Assembly: GCA_946500295.1 (NCBI GenBank) | Contig: CAMMVF010000001.1 | Coordinates: 62,001 to 126,000 of the forward strand | Length of the DNA: 64,000 nucleotides | Source: an uncultured Clostridia bacterium | GTDB taxonomy: Bacteria; Bacillota; Clostridia; Oscillospirales; Acutalibacteraceae | Direction: 5' to 3' | Shown: positions 32,936 through 42,058 of the stretch, in pieces | Layout: each line of letters opens with the position of its first letter | Numbering within the stretch: position 1 is the first letter of the stretch | Position numbers and translations under genes: made by a program | The notes under the pieces: model-generated | What the model was told of the DNA's origin: nothing | Seen by the model: only the letters and a program-made list of their open reading frames with translations | Database searches by the model: none

Positions 32936-33592
32936 TCAGCCGTTTAGCTCCCTGATTATATCTATCACCTTGAGCAAATCGGGGGCTATGGCGTAGCATT
33001 TTTCCTCCATTTCCTCTGTGGGAGGTAGCATATCGGGCACCATGACCGTCACCATTTTTGCGCTGGAGCCGGCTCTGATTCCGTTGTAGCTGTCCTCAAG
33101 GCAAAGGCAGCTTTCGCAGGGGACGCCGAGGGCAGCAGCCGCCGCTATGAAAATATCGGGCGCGGGCTTGCCGTTTTTAACCATATTGCCGTAGATTCCC
33201 GCATCGAAACAATCCAGTAATCCGGCGTTTTTCAGGCATTTTTCCGCCACCGGCTTGCTCGTGGAGGAGGCAACGGCGCATTTTATTTTGTTTTCTTTCA
33301 GAAATTCGAGTAATTCTACTATGCCCTTTTTCTTTGGAACTCCGTTTTCTTCTATGTGCTTGTGGAAGTCGTCCAGGTTTTTCTGCCTGATTAAGTCAAA
33401 GTCAAAATCCTGCCCGAATACGCTTTTGTAATATATTTTTGAATCGGGCGATCGCCTGCCAACACTCTGCTTGAATATATCAAGAGTCAAATCATAGCCC
33501 AGCTCTGCGGCGTGTTGGCGAAAAAACTTATATGTAAGGTACTCTGTGTCTAGCATCAGCCCGTCCATGTCGAATATTACTGCCTCTATCAT
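32936..33592 (-). CDS. HAD-superfamily phosphatase/phosphomutase-like hydrolase
   Basis: The 218-residue product starts MIEAVIFDMDGLMLDTE with nucleophile D8 and acid D10 (DxD). The cap domain follows and then the SSTSKP motif II, the K of NGKPAPDIF (motif III) and LEDSYNG (motif IV). This is the beta-phosphoglucomutase/phosphoglycolate phosphatase-like subfamily; the substrate cannot be named, although the tie to sugar phosphates would suit a glucan degrader. The rubredoxin gene is upstream on the same strand with a terminator hairpin between. Confidence 0.85.
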   Translation of the reverse strand: MIEAVIFDMDGLMLDTEYLTYKFFRQHAAELGYDLTLDIFKQSVGRRSPDSKIYYKSVFGQDFDFDLIRQKNLDDFHKHIEENGVPKKKGIVELLEFLKENKIKCAVASSTSKPVAEKCLKNAGLLDCFDAGIYGNMVKNGKPAPDIFIAAAAALGVPCESCLCLEDSYNGIRAGSSAKMVTVMVPDMLPPTEEMEEKCYAIAPDLLKVIDIIRELNG

Positions 33593-33648
33593 TCTAGCTC
33601 CTCCTTGGGGTGTAATTACGCTTTATATCTTGGACTCAGTAAAAGAAA

Positions 33649-33673
33649 TTGGTCTGTACTCAGTACAGACCAA
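33649..33673 (-). terminator. Terminator after rubredoxin
   Basis: TTGGTCTGTACT and AGTACAGACCAA form a 12-bp stem, followed on the minus strand by TTTCTTTT. It lies 7 bases past the rubredoxin stop codon. Confidence 0.75.
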
Positions 33674-33679
33674 GTGGAA

Positions 33680-33838
33680 TTATTCCTTTACAAACTCCTC
33701 TTTACCTGCTCCGCAGATGGGGCATACAAAGTCATCCGGCAAATCTTCAAAGGCTGTGCCCGGAGCTATGCCGGCTTCCTCGCAGCCCTCAGCGGGGTCG
33801 TAAACCCAGCCGCACGGCTCGCATACATACTTATCCAT
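33680..33838 (-). CDS. rub: Rubredoxin
   Basis: Electron carrier with one Fe(SCys)4 centre, 52 residues, too short for usual length filters. The sequence begins [18 protein letters not shown] and has [13 protein letters not shown]6, C9, C39 and C42 supply the two CxxCG motifs. The start ATG at 33838 is preceded on the minus strand by AGGAGG. Rubredoxins in anaerobes take part in oxygen and peroxide reduction; no partner reductase is adjacent here, so its partner is unknown. Confidence 0.95.
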   Translation of the reverse strand: MDKYVCEPCGWVYDPAEGCEEAGIAPGTAFEDLPDDFVCPICGAGKEEFVKE

Positions 33839-33909
33839 AATACAGACCTCCTTTTTTATGATAAATTTATTATACTATAGATAATCTGAAAATAAAAGGG
33901 GTGTTTCAA

Positions 33910-35259
33910 TTAAATTGTAAAAACCCCTCCGTCGGATTTTAGCAAAATTAAAATTTCTTCCTCAAGCCCGGTGTCTGCGTTGATATATACTAAGATCTCC
34001 TCGTCCCGAGTTCCCATACACAAAAATTCGTAGCAGAGATACTCGGTTCCTCCTTGGGTGGGTATTACACACAGACGGCTTTCTTTTACTGTTAAATACG
34101 GGCTTACGCTGCGCTGTGCAAAGCTTTCGGTCAGATAAGGAGAGATGCTTCTGAGACAGTGATTCATCAAATAGTTTTCAGCGTTATAAGAGAGAATCTC
34201 TCCGTTTTCAAGGGATACGCCCACCTTGATGAGGTCGCCGTAGCAGATTACCCCCTCCTGAGAATAGGCAAAATTGATAACGCAGATGTTGTTATTTATA
34301 GCGTAATAGGACTGCATCATATTATTTATTCCGTTTTCGCTTAAAAAGTTCAGCGCGCTTTCGCACGCCTGCTCGTAGCTCAGGCTTGCCTTCTGAGGGG
34401 AAGCACTGCCGGACATCTCGGCGACATATCCTCCCTGTTTTGTCACGGTGATGTATCTGCCGTCGGTAGTGGAATAGTTATAACAGGGCATGGTTCCGTC
34501 TATATCGTCAAGTCGTATCAGTGAGCTTGAGGTTACGGATAAAAACTTCGCCGCCGTCTCTCTTGCCTCGTCATCAGATCGCTCTGATAAGTTTTGCAGG
34601 AATATGCTCTCTCTGTTTAGCGTCGAGTCTGCAAACGGACCGTCATATATAAGGGTCGGGTAGTCGGTAAAGTCCTCGTTTAGTTTTGTAAAATCTGTAT
34701 CAAGGGCAAAGTCAGGTTGGGAAGTCTCGGTGAGATTGCCCTGGATTCCCTGCTCAACTCCTAGCTGTAGGCTGCCGTCGCTGTATTTTTCGGCGGCGTC
34801 TTTTAACGCCGGTGAGAGTTTTTGCGCATAGTCGCAAAGACTTTGGAGGGTGTTGCGGTTTTGCTGTGAAAATGCATAGCCCCTGGCCGCCGAGCTTATC
34901 ATGCTCTTGCCGAAATCGCCCACCTGGGACAGATATTTTTGCAAAGGCTCGGCCGCGGACGAGGTTACGGGAAGGCGGCTGAGAACCTCTTTAGCTGCTG
35001 ATGTATCGCTGCACAGTTTGGAAGCTATTGCAAGTCTTGAAGTATTTGTATTTGAGTAAAAGCCCTTTTCCAAAGAGGACTGTATGCTCGAAAAATAATC
35101 CGACAATTCCGACAGCGCACTGCGGTAGCCCTGCTCTATGGTCTGTTTGTATCTGGTTGCCACAGAAAACCCCGCTATTGACGAGCCTGCTACCAATATT
35201 ATAAGCGCAGTAGCAAAGCTTATCAGCCGCACAAACTGTCTTTTTGTGAGTTTTATCAT
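33910..35259 (-). CDS. ypeB: YpeB-like spore germination protein
   Basis: The 449-residue product has one N-terminal membrane helix (about 12-32), a helical region like YpeB (YRSALSELSDYFSSIQSSLEKG), and a C-terminal part with three PepSY-like repeats. In Bacillus, YpeB is needed for the cortex-lytic enzyme SleB in spores; here no sleB is adjacent, as the gene is alone between rubredoxin and the pst operon. ATG 35259 lies 9 bases after GGAG; the GTG at 35265 is too close to that site. Its presence suggests that the organism sporulates. Confidence 0.82.
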   Translation of the reverse strand: MIKLTKRQFVRLISFATALIILVAGSSIAGFSVATRYKQTIEQGYRSALSELSDYFSSIQSSLEKGFYSNTNTSRLAIASKLCSDTSAAKEVLSRLPVTSSAAEPLQKYLSQVGDFGKSMISSAARGYAFSQQNRNTLQSLCDYAQKLSPALKDAAEKYSDGSLQLGVEQGIQGNLTETSQPDFALDTDFTKLNEDFTDYPTLIYDGPFADSTLNRESIFLQNLSERSDDEARETAAKFLSVTSSSLIRLDDIDGTMPCYNYSTTDGRYITVTKQGGYVAEMSGSASPQKASLSYEQACESALNFLSENGINNMMQSYYAINNNICVINFAYSQEGVICYGDLIKVGVSLENGEILSYNAENYLMNHCLRSISPYLTESFAQRSVSPYLTVKESRLCVIPTQGGTEYLCYEFLCMGTRDEEILVYINADTGLEEEILILLKSDGGVFTI

Positions 35260-35411
35260 CTGCACCAGCTCCTTTGTTAATATTTTACCGACGCAGGATA
35301 AATTTATTCAAAATCACAAACCGGGATTATTTACAACATCTGATTTTACATTTAAAATATTTTGTAGAAGATAGAATAAATACATATTTTGACGTATTTC
35401 GAGCATATTCA

Positions 35412-35467
35412 TTTTACATAGCTTTTACTTTTGACTGCATTTGCATTTTACACCGGGGTTGTATATT
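35412..35467 (+). promoter_or_regulatory. pst promoter with Pho-box-like repeats
   Basis: TTTTACA (35412-35418), TTTTACT (35423-35429), then TTTTACA (35446-35452), the first two 11 bases apart and the third 23 further, with TATATT (35462-35467) as -10. No consensus -35 at 17 bases is present, typical of an activator-dependent promoter. The same repeats precede phoP (16342-16359). Confidence 0.6.
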
Positions 35468-35522
35468 CAGTACGTACCAAAGAGGTAAGTAAATTTGAAA
35501 CTCAGGAAAGAGGAGACAGACA

Positions 35523-36446
35523 ATGAAAAAAACATCTAAGGTATTGACACTGGCAGTAGCAGCGCTGATGGCTGTATCGGCTTTTGCGGGCTGCGGAAAC
35601 GGAGGCTCATCAAGCGCTTCGGGAGAAAGCTCGGGCTCATCTCAAGCTCAGGCAGGTTCTTTTGACACAAGCAAGGAAATCACAGTTGTTACCCGTGAGC
35701 AGGGCTCAGGTACTCGTGACGCCTTTGTTGAGCTTACAGGCGTTTTAGTAGAGGACGGCGACACTAAGACAGATAACACAACTGCAAGCGCAGTAACGGT
35801 AAACGGTACAGAGGCTGTAATTACAAACGTAAAGGGAAATGACGCAGCTATCGGTTATATTTCACTCGGTTCTCTCAACGACACTGTAAAGGCAGTAGAC
35901 ATTGATGGCGTTGAGGTTACAGCTGATAATGTAAAGTCAGGCGAATACAAAATCAGCCGTCCGTTCAACATCGCATACAAGGGCGAGCTTGAGGGAGTAG
36001 CCAAGGATTTTGTAGACTTCATCATGAGTGCCGACGGTCAGGCTGTAGTAGCTGAGGAGGGCTATGTTACAGTAACTGAAGGCGAGGTATTTAAGAGCGC
36101 TAACCCGAGCGGAAAGATTTCAGTAGCAGGCTCATCATCAGTGTCTCCGGTAATGGAGAAGCTCATCGAGGCTTACAAGGCAATTAACTCAGGTGCAGAT
36201 ATTGAGCTTCAGACAACTGATTCATCTGCCGGTATGACAGCTGCCATGGAAGGTACCTGCGAAATCGGTATGGCTTCACGTGAGCTCAAGGACGAGGAAG
36301 CTTCAGCACTTGAGTCAATGACAATCGCAAACGACGGTATTGCAGTAATTGTAAACACAAACAACACTGTAGAGGATCTTACACTGGATCAGGTTAAGTC
36401 AATCTACACAGGAGAGACAACAGTTTGGAGCGACGTAATTAAATGA
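35523..36446 (+). CDS. pstS: Phosphate ABC transporter, substrate-binding lipoprotein PstS
   Basis: The 307-residue product has a lipoprotein signal with lipobox AFAGC (C24), a Ser/Gly-rich linker to about 45, and two PBP-like lobes. The tandem TREQGSGTR and SVAGSSSVSPVMEKL elements form the phosphate-binding loops. The tail DQVKSIYTGETTVWSD is typical. It starts the pstSCAB-phoU operon and overlaps pstC by 4 bases. AGGAGAC precedes ATG 35523. Confidence 0.93.
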   Translation: MKKTSKVLTLAVAALMAVSAFAGCGNGGSSSASGESSGSSQAQAGSFDTSKEITVVTREQGSGTRDAFVELTGVLVEDGDTKTDNTTASAVTVNGTEAVITNVKGNDAAIGYISLGSLNDTVKAVDIDGVEVTADNVKSGEYKISRPFNIAYKGELEGVAKDFVDFIMSADGQAVVAEEGYVTVTEGEVFKSANPSGKISVAGSSSVSPVMEKLIEAYKAINSGADIELQTTDSSAGMTAAMEGTCEIGMASRELKDEEASALESMTIANDGIAVIVNTNNTVEDLTLDQVKSIYTGETTVWSDVIK

Positions 36447-37312
36447 GTGCTAGTAGAATAAAAGAAGGAATTATGCAGGGAGTTTTCTTCCTGACAGCTA
36501 TTACAAGTATTGCTGCGGTTGCCCTGATTTGTATCTTCTTATTCTATAACGGCGTTCCTGCTATAGCAGAAATAGGATTCTTCGATTTTGTAGGCGGCCA
36601 GCAATGGGCGCCTACAAATCAGCCTCCAAGTTATGGAATATTTTGCATGATAGTAGGCAGTATTTATGTAACTGCCGGTGCGATTATAATCGGAGTACCG
36701 ATCGGTATCTTGACAGCGGTATTTTTGGCTCGCTTCTGCCCGGCTCCGCTGTATAAAATCATTAAGCCCGCAACCGAGCTGTTAGCGGGCATCCCCTCCA
36801 TTGTTTACGGCTTTTTCGGATTGATGGTGGTAGTGCCGTTTATTCGAGACACATTTGGCGGGAATGGCTCCAGCCTCTTGGCTGCGTCGGTCGTTTTGGG
36901 TATAATGATACTTCCTACAATTATCGGCGTTTCTGAGTCGGCTATACGCGCCGTACCAGAGCCGTACTACGAGGGCTCGCTTGCGCTTGGCGCAACCAGA
37001 GAGAGAAGCGTTTTCAGAGTAATGCTTCCTGCGTCAAAATCTGGTATTTTGGCAGGTGTGGTTTTAGGCATAGGACGAGCTATAGGAGAGACTATGGCGG
37101 TTATCCTCATCGCAGGTAACCAGGTACAGATACCTACTTCCCTGACCGAAGGTGTTAGAACCCTTACTGCAAACATAGTACTGGAGATGGGATATTCAAC
37201 AGGACTTCACCGCCAGGCGCTGATAGCAACAGGCGTAGTGCTGTTTGTGTTCATTCTTCTGATAACACTTTCAATGCAAGCTATAAAGAGTAGGAGTGAG
37301 AAGAATGGATGA
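36443..37312 (+). CDS. pstC: Phosphate ABC transporter permease PstC
   Basis: The 289-residue product has six membrane helices and the inner-membrane component loop EPYYEGSLALGATRERSVFRVMLPAS (within about 173-200) that contacts the ATPase; GIPSIVYGFFGL marks the PstC/PstA family. It overlaps pstS by 4 bases and pstA by 8, so the operon is tightly coupled. Confidence 0.94.
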   Translation: MSASRIKEGIMQGVFFLTAITSIAAVALICIFLFYNGVPAIAEIGFFDFVGGQQWAPTNQPPSYGIFCMIVGSIYVTAGAIIIGVPIGILTAVFLARFCPAPLYKIIKPATELLAGIPSIVYGFFGLMVVVPFIRDTFGGNGSSLLAASVVLGIMILPTIIGVSESAIRAVPEPYYEGSLALGATRERSVFRVMLPASKSGILAGVVLGIGRAIGETMAVILIAGNQVQIPTSLTEGVRTLTANIVLEMGYSTGLHRQALIATGVVLFVFILLITLSMQAIKSRSEKNG

Positions 37313-38198
37313 TAAGGAAATCAAGGAGATTGCTGCAATAAATAAGATTACTTTTGCGCAGAGAATGAGGGAGTATAAGAGAAAGCCCCTTTCACTCGTA
37401 ATGTTTATTCTTGTTGTCCTTGCGGCAGCGCTGTCTGTGCTTGCGCTTGTATTCTTAATAGTTTATATTTTGGTAATGGGTGTTCCCAACCTCACTCCGG
37501 ATCTGTTTGCATGGGAATACAACAGTGATAACGTATCCTGCATGCCTGCAATTATTAATACTGTCGTAATAACTCTGCTCACTCTGGTGATTGCAGTGCC
37601 TTTTGGTATAGGCGCTGCCATATACCTGTCAGAATATGCTAAAAGAGGCAATAAGCTTGTTAAGGTAATCAGGACGATGGCTGAGACCTTGTCTGGTATT
37701 CCGTCGATTGTGTATGGGTTGTTCGGTATGCTGTGCTTTGTTACTGCGTTTAGTTGGGGATATTCGATCCTCGCCGGCGCATTTACATTGGCAATAATGG
37801 TACTTCCCACAATAATGAGAACCACCGAGGAAGCTCTTATAGCAGTGCCCGACAGCTACCGTGAGGGAAGCTTTGGCTTAGGCGCAGGCAAGCTGCGTAC
37901 AGTGGTAAAGACAGTTTTACCCAGCGCAATGCCAGGTATTCTTGCCGGAGTAATTCTGGCTATCGGTCGTATTGTTGGTGAGACAGCGGCGCTTATTTAC
38001 ACGGCAGGCTCCACTACCGGTCTTGTAGATGGGGTTATGGATTCGGGCAGAACGCTTGCAATCCATATGTATATGCTCGCAAACGAGGGCTTGCATACAA
38101 ACCAAGCATGGGGCACGGCGGTAGTGCTGCTGGTATTGGTGCTCGGAATTAATACATTGTCAAGCTTTATTGCTAAAAAGCTCAGCAGCAAGAAGTGA
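37305..38198 (+). CDS. pstA: Phosphate ABC transporter permease PstA
   Basis: The 297-residue product has six membrane helices, the GIPSIVYGLFGML motif and the DSYREGSFGLGAGKLRTV coupling loop. ATG 37305 follows TAGGAG; an in-frame GTG at 37296 lies in the same ribosome binding site and is not preferred. It partners with PstC in the membrane and PstB below. Confidence 0.94.
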   Translation: MDDKEIKEIAAINKITFAQRMREYKRKPLSLVMFILVVLAAALSVLALVFLIVYILVMGVPNLTPDLFAWEYNSDNVSCMPAIINTVVITLLTLVIAVPFGIGAAIYLSEYAKRGNKLVKVIRTMAETLSGIPSIVYGLFGMLCFVTAFSWGYSILAGAFTLAIMVLPTIMRTTEEALIAVPDSYREGSFGLGAGKLRTVVKTVLPSAMPGILAGVILAIGRIVGETAALIYTAGSTTGLVDGVMDSGRTLAIHMYMLANEGLHTNQAWGTAVVLLVLVLGINTLSSFIAKKLSSKK

Positions 38199-38218
38199 TG
38201 AAAGGATAATGGGGTTAG

Positions 38219-38968
38219 ATGGATAAATTTACAATTAAGAATATGAACCTGTATTACGGCAAGTTTCACGCTCTTAAAGATGTAAACTTGAGTATGCAGG
38301 AGAATAAGATTACAGCCTTTATCGGACCGTCCGGCTGCGGTAAGTCAACCCTGCTGAAATCCCTCAACCGTATGAACGACCTTGTCGAGGGGTGCAAGAT
38401 AACAGGAGATATAAGGCTTGATAATGAGGATATATATGGCAATATGGATGTAAACATATTGAGGAAAAGGGTTGGAATGGTGTTCCAAAAGGCAAATCCT
38501 TTTCCAATGAGCGTATATGACAACATAGCCTACGGTCCTCGCACACACGGAATAAGAAAAAAGTCAGAGCTCGATGAGATAGTCGAATCCTCACTGAGGG
38601 ATGCGGCTATTTGGGATGAGCTGAAAGACAGACTTAAAAAGAGCGCGCTGGGACTGTCCGGCGGACAACAGCAGAGGTTGTGTATTGCCAGAGCCTTGGC
38701 TGTTAAACCTGAGGTGTTGCTGATGGATGAGGCTACCTCAGCTCTCGACCCGATTTCCACAGGAAAAATCGAGGAGCTTTGTTTAAAGCTCAAAGATCAG
38801 TACACAATAATTATGGTTACTCACAATATGCAGCAGGCTTTAAGAATTGCTGATTACACTGCCTTCTTCCTGCTTGGTGAAATGATTGAGTACGACAAGA
38901 CCGATCAGATATTCTCCAATCCTAAGGAGAAGAAGACGGAAGAATACATCACGGGGAGGTTCGGCTGA
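38219..38968 (+). CDS. pstB: Phosphate ABC transporter ATP-binding protein PstB
   Basis: The 249-residue product has Walker [10 protein letters not shown] (about 36-44), the Q-loop [14 protein letters not shown], signature [15 protein letters not shown] and Walker [14 protein letters not shown]. The family's [10 protein letters not shown] start is present. It begins 20 bases after pstA and overlaps phoU by one base (TGATG). Confidence 0.96.
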   Translation: MDKFTIKNMNLYYGKFHALKDVNLSMQENKITAFIGPSGCGKSTLLKSLNRMNDLVEGCKITGDIRLDNEDIYGNMDVNILRKRVGMVFQKANPFPMSVYDNIAYGPRTHGIRKKSELDEIVESSLRDAAIWDELKDRLKKSALGLSGGQQQRLCIARALAVKPEVLLMDEATSALDPISTGKIEELCLKLKDQYTIIMVTHNMQQALRIADYTAFFLLGEMIEYDKTDQIFSNPKEKKTEEYITGRFG

Positions 38969-39636
38969 TGAGAGAATATTACGATCTGCAGCTTAACGAA
39001 CTGAATAATCAAATTATCGAAATGGGCAGCCTGGTGGAAAAGTCGGTTGCCTACAGCACCAAGGCACTGGTAGAGTGTGAAATTGAAAAGCTCGAGAAGC
39101 TTCCCAAATACGAGAAAGCTGTAAATAAAAAGGAGAAGGAAATTGAGGGGTTGTGTGTGAATCTTATCATGCATAACCAGCCGGTTGCAAAGGATCTCAG
39201 ATTCATCTCCGCAGCTTTAAAGATGGTAACGGATATAGAGAGAATCGGAGATCTCGCCGAGGATATCGCCGAGATAGCGAAGCTCGTAGCCGCTGCTGAC
39301 TACAAGGTAAAGGCTGATTCGTTTTCTAAAATAGCAAATACAGCGGTAAAAATGGTAAACCTCGGGATAGACGCCTTTGTAGCCAGAGATCTAGAACTCG
39401 CTCAGAAGGTAGCCGAAATGGACAATATTGTCGATCAGCTCTTTATAGAAGTTCGTGAGAAGTTGGTTTCCGGGCTTAAGACCGGGGAGTTCCCCTCGGA
39501 GCCTGCGCTTGATCTTTTCCTCGCTGTAAAATATTACGAGAGAATCGGCGATCACGCTGTTAATATAGCCGAGTGGGTTGCATATTCCCTTACAGGTAAG
39601 ATTGAGAACTACGACGACTTCGGCATTGACGACTAA
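38968..39636 (+). CDS. phoU: Phosphate signalling regulator PhoU
   Basis: The 222-residue product consists of two three-helix bundles with the PhoU repeats DLRFISAALKMVTDIERIGDLAEDIAE in parts (about 70-97) and FLAVKYYERIGDHAVNIAEW (about 185-205). PhoU links the Pst transporter to the PhoR kinase, and this organism has a likely PhoP/PhoR pair at 16422-18834. A terminator follows. Confidence 0.95.
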   Translation: MREYYDLQLNELNNQIIEMGSLVEKSVAYSTKALVECEIEKLEKLPKYEKAVNKKEKEIEGLCVNLIMHNQPVAKDLRFISAALKMVTDIERIGDLAEDIAEIAKLVAAADYKVKADSFSKIANTAVKMVNLGIDAFVARDLELAQKVAEMDNIVDQLFIEVREKLVSGLKTGEFPSEPALDLFLAVKYYERIGDHAVNIAEWVAYSLTGKIENYDDFGIDD

Positions 39637-39674
39637 AATTTATTTGCTGTTTCCTTTAATATAATATACCTAAT

Positions 39675-39718
39675 GAAGAAACGGGCACGTCCAATGGGGC
39701 GTGCCTGTTTCTTTTTTC
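39675..39718 (+). terminator. Intrinsic terminator of pst operon
   Basis: GAAACGGGCACG, TCCAATGGGG loop, CGTGCCTGTTTC, TTTTTT. Confidence 0.92.
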
Positions 39719-39747
39719 AGAGAAAAAAGGAGTGGCAGACAAAAAAA

Positions 39748-39773
39748 CAGGAGATATCGAGCGATATCTCCTG
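39748..39773 (-). terminator. Intrinsic terminator after pyk
   Basis: Palindrome CAGGAGATATCG/CGATATCTCCTG, on the minus strand followed by a run of seven T. It ends the pyk transcript 31 bases after the stop codon. Confidence 0.92.
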
Positions 39774-39804
39774 AAGTATATAATTTAAGCTGTGCTTCAA
39801 TTGG

Positions 39805-41568
39805 TTACTTGTTGTTAGCAGTAGCTGCCGTTGCGCTGAACACTATTCCCCTTGAGCCGTCGAGCTTTACGGTTGTGCCGTTTTTAAGCAGCTTGACCGC
39901 ATTTTTTGCTCCGATGATTACGGGCATGTCCAAGGCGGAGGCGACTATTGCGGCGTGAGAGTTCAGACCGTCCTGCTCGGTGATGATTCCGCTTGCCTTC
40001 TTCATGTAGGGCAGCATATCATTGCTTGTTTTTGCAGTTACTATGATATCTCCGTTTTTAAATTTCTCGGTGAGATCTTTTTCAGTTTCACAGATGCAGA
40101 TTCTGCCGATTACGCTCTGATGAGTGACTGCTGTTCCGGAAACGAGCACATTTCCGACGAGGTGAACCTTGAGCATATTTGTCGTGCCCGAAACGCCGAG
40201 GGGAATACCGGCGGTGATTACAGCCAAATCTCCGTTTTTAACAAGCTCGTGCTGCTCGGCTACGTTTACTACGTGCTCGAAAAGCTCGTCAGTGTTTGTC
40301 TTTTCATCAACTAAAATAGGGATAACACCCCATGAAAGATTCATCTGGCGGAGAACCTTTTGGCTGGTAGTTCCGCTGATTATCGGGCAGTCGGGGCGGT
40401 ATTTGGATATCATTCTGGCGGTCTGACCGGTCTTTGATACCGTGATAATGGCTACAGCGCCGAGGTCGTGGGCTGTGGTGCAGGTGGCGTGGGAGATAGC
40501 GGAGGTTACGTCGGGCTGCTCGGTGAGTTGGCGCTTGCTGAATCGTCCCTTGTAGTCTATATCCTGCTCGGTTCGCTCGGCGATTTTCGCCATTGTCTTT
40601 ACAGCCTGAACAGGATATTTTCCTGCGGCTGTCTCGCCGCTGAGCATAATGGCGCTCGTGCCGTCATAAATAGCGTTAGCTACGTCGGTGGCTTCTGCTC
40701 TGGTAGGTCTGGGGTTGACCATCATAGAATCAAGCATCTGGGTAGCGGTAATTACCTGCTTGCCGGCGTTGTAAGCCTTTGTAATGAGCTTTTTCTGTAG
40801 AATCGGAATATCCTCCATTGGAATCTCTACTCCCAAATCGCCTCTGGCTACCATTATTCCGTCCGATACCCTGATTATGTCGTCTATATTCTCTACACCT
40901 TCAGAATTTTCAATCTTAGCGATGATTCTGATGTCGTTGCAGTTGTTTTTGTCAAGCTCTTTGCGAAGCTGGAGTATGTCGTCGCTCGAGCGAGTGAAGC
41001 TTGCGGCGATAAAGTCCAAATCCTGCTCTACTGCGAAGGCGATGTCCTTCTTGTCCTGCTCGCTGATAAAGGGGAGTGAGAGTCTTGTTCCTGGAACGTT
41101 GATTCCTTTATGAGAAGCTATCCTTCCGCCGTTTAATACCTCACATACGATTTCTGTCTTGGATGTGGAGCTGACGTACATCTCGATAAGTCCGTCGTCA
41201 ACCAAAATACGGTCGCCCCTCTTAACGTCTTTGGGCAAATCTTTGAAGGTAATCGAGCAGTGCTCACAGTCTCCCTCTACGTCCTGAGTGGTGAAAGTAA
41301 AAGTCTGACCCGTTTCCAGCATCTCGCTGCCGTTTTTAAAGGTTTTTGTTCTTATCTCGGGTCCTTTTGTATCAAGAAGTATAGCTACCGGAATATCAAG
41401 CTCGGCTCTCAGCCTCTTAACTACATCGGCTCTCTTTTTGTGATCCTCGTGAGTTCCGTGAGACATATTCATTCTTGCCACTGCCATACCGTTGAGTATG
41501 AGCTTTCTCATTACATCCTCGTTGTCCGTGGCAGGACCGAGTGTACAGATTATTTTTGTCTTGCGCAT
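39805..41568 (-). CDS. pyk: Pyruvate kinase with C-terminal PEP-utilising domain
   Basis: Last step of glycolysis: phosphoenolpyruvate plus ADP to pyruvate plus ATP. The 587-residue product has the TIM barrel (MNMSHGTHEDH, ARGDLGVEIP, TRAEATDVANAI signature) interrupted by a B domain, an A/C allosteric domain (about 350-470), and an extra C-terminal domain of about 110 residues with the EQDGLNSHAAIVA motif like PEP-utilising enzymes. That extension is common in Firmicutes such as Bacillus. ATG 41568 is preceded on the minus strand by AAGGGGA. Promoter at 41615-41643 (minus). Confidence 0.95.
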   Translation of the reverse strand: MRKTKIICTLGPATDNEDVMRKLILNGMAVARMNMSHGTHEDHKKRADVVKRLRAELDIPVAILLDTKGPEIRTKTFKNGSEMLETGQTFTFTTQDVEGDCEHCSITFKDLPKDVKRGDRILVDDGLIEMYVSSTSKTEIVCEVLNGGRIASHKGINVPGTRLSLPFISEQDKKDIAFAVEQDLDFIAASFTRSSDDILQLRKELDKNNCNDIRIIAKIENSEGVENIDDIIRVSDGIMVARGDLGVEIPMEDIPILQKKLITKAYNAGKQVITATQMLDSMMVNPRPTRAEATDVANAIYDGTSAIMLSGETAAGKYPVQAVKTMAKIAERTEQDIDYKGRFSKRQLTEQPDVTSAISHATCTTAHDLGAVAIITVSKTGQTARMISKYRPDCPIISGTTSQKVLRQMNLSWGVIPILVDEKTNTDELFEHVVNVAEQHELVKNGDLAVITAGIPLGVSGTTNMLKVHLVGNVLVSGTAVTHQSVIGRICICETEKDLTEKFKNGDIIVTAKTSNDMLPYMKKASGIITEQDGLNSHAAIVASALDMPVIIGAKNAVKLLKNGTTVKLDGSRGIVFSATAATANNK

Positions 41569-41614
41569 ATTAACAATCCCCTTTTCTTAATAATAGGAAT
41601 TTAAATCCACAGTA

Positions 41615-41643
41615 ATTATATCCCAATTTGTCATTTCAGACAA
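41615..41643 (-). promoter_or_regulatory. Promoter of pyk
   Basis: Minus strand TTGTCT (41643-41638), 17 bases, TATAAT (41620-41615). Confidence 0.75.
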
Positions 41644-41723
41644 GGCGCATTTGTAAAACTTATGAAAAAAGATGTCGTTTTTTTCTGCGTTTAAAGAAAT
41701 TTGCTCGATAATTAAAAAAACTC

Positions 41724-41752
41724 TTGATTTTTTACTTATTATGTGTTAAAAT
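41724..41752 (+). promoter_or_regulatory. Promoter of rpmE
   Basis: TTGATT (41724-41729), 17 bases, TAAAAT (41747-41752). Confidence 0.7.
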
Positions 41753-41793
41753 TCAAACGTTATCACGGTTTCAGCGAAAGAGGTGAAAAGAGA

Positions 41794-41997
41794 ATGAAGA
41801 AGGACATTCATCCGAATTATGAGCAGACAACAATTACCTGCGCTTGCGGCAATGTAATTGAGACAGGCTCGACCAAGAAGAATATCCGTGTTGAAATTTG
41901 CTCAAAGTGCCACCCGTTCTTTACCGGCAAACAAAAGCTCGTTGATACCGGCGGACGTGTTGACAGATTTAAGAAGCGCTACGGTATGGCAAAATAA
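41794..41997 (+). CDS. rpmE: 50S ribosomal protein L31 (zinc type)
   Basis: The 67-residue product begins [20 protein letters not shown] and has C16, C18, C36 and C39, so this is the zinc-binding form. ATG 41794 follows AGAGGTGAAAAG; an in-frame start at 41743 would overlap the -10 region. It is a single gene with its own promoter and a terminator at 42011. Confidence 0.95.
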   Translation: MKKDIHPNYEQTTITCACGNVIETGSTKKNIRVEICSKCHPFFTGKQKLVDTGGRVDRFKKRYGMAK

Positions 41998-42010
41998 TAT
42001 GGATTGTACA

Positions 42011-42045
42011 GCAGGTGGCACGAGGGTGTCACCTGCTTTTTTACT
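42011..42045 (+). terminator. Intrinsic terminator after rpmE
   Basis: GCAGGTG, GCACGAGGGTGT loop, CACCTGC followed by TTTTTT. Confidence 0.88.
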
Positions 42046-42058
42046 ATGGAGAGTTTGT

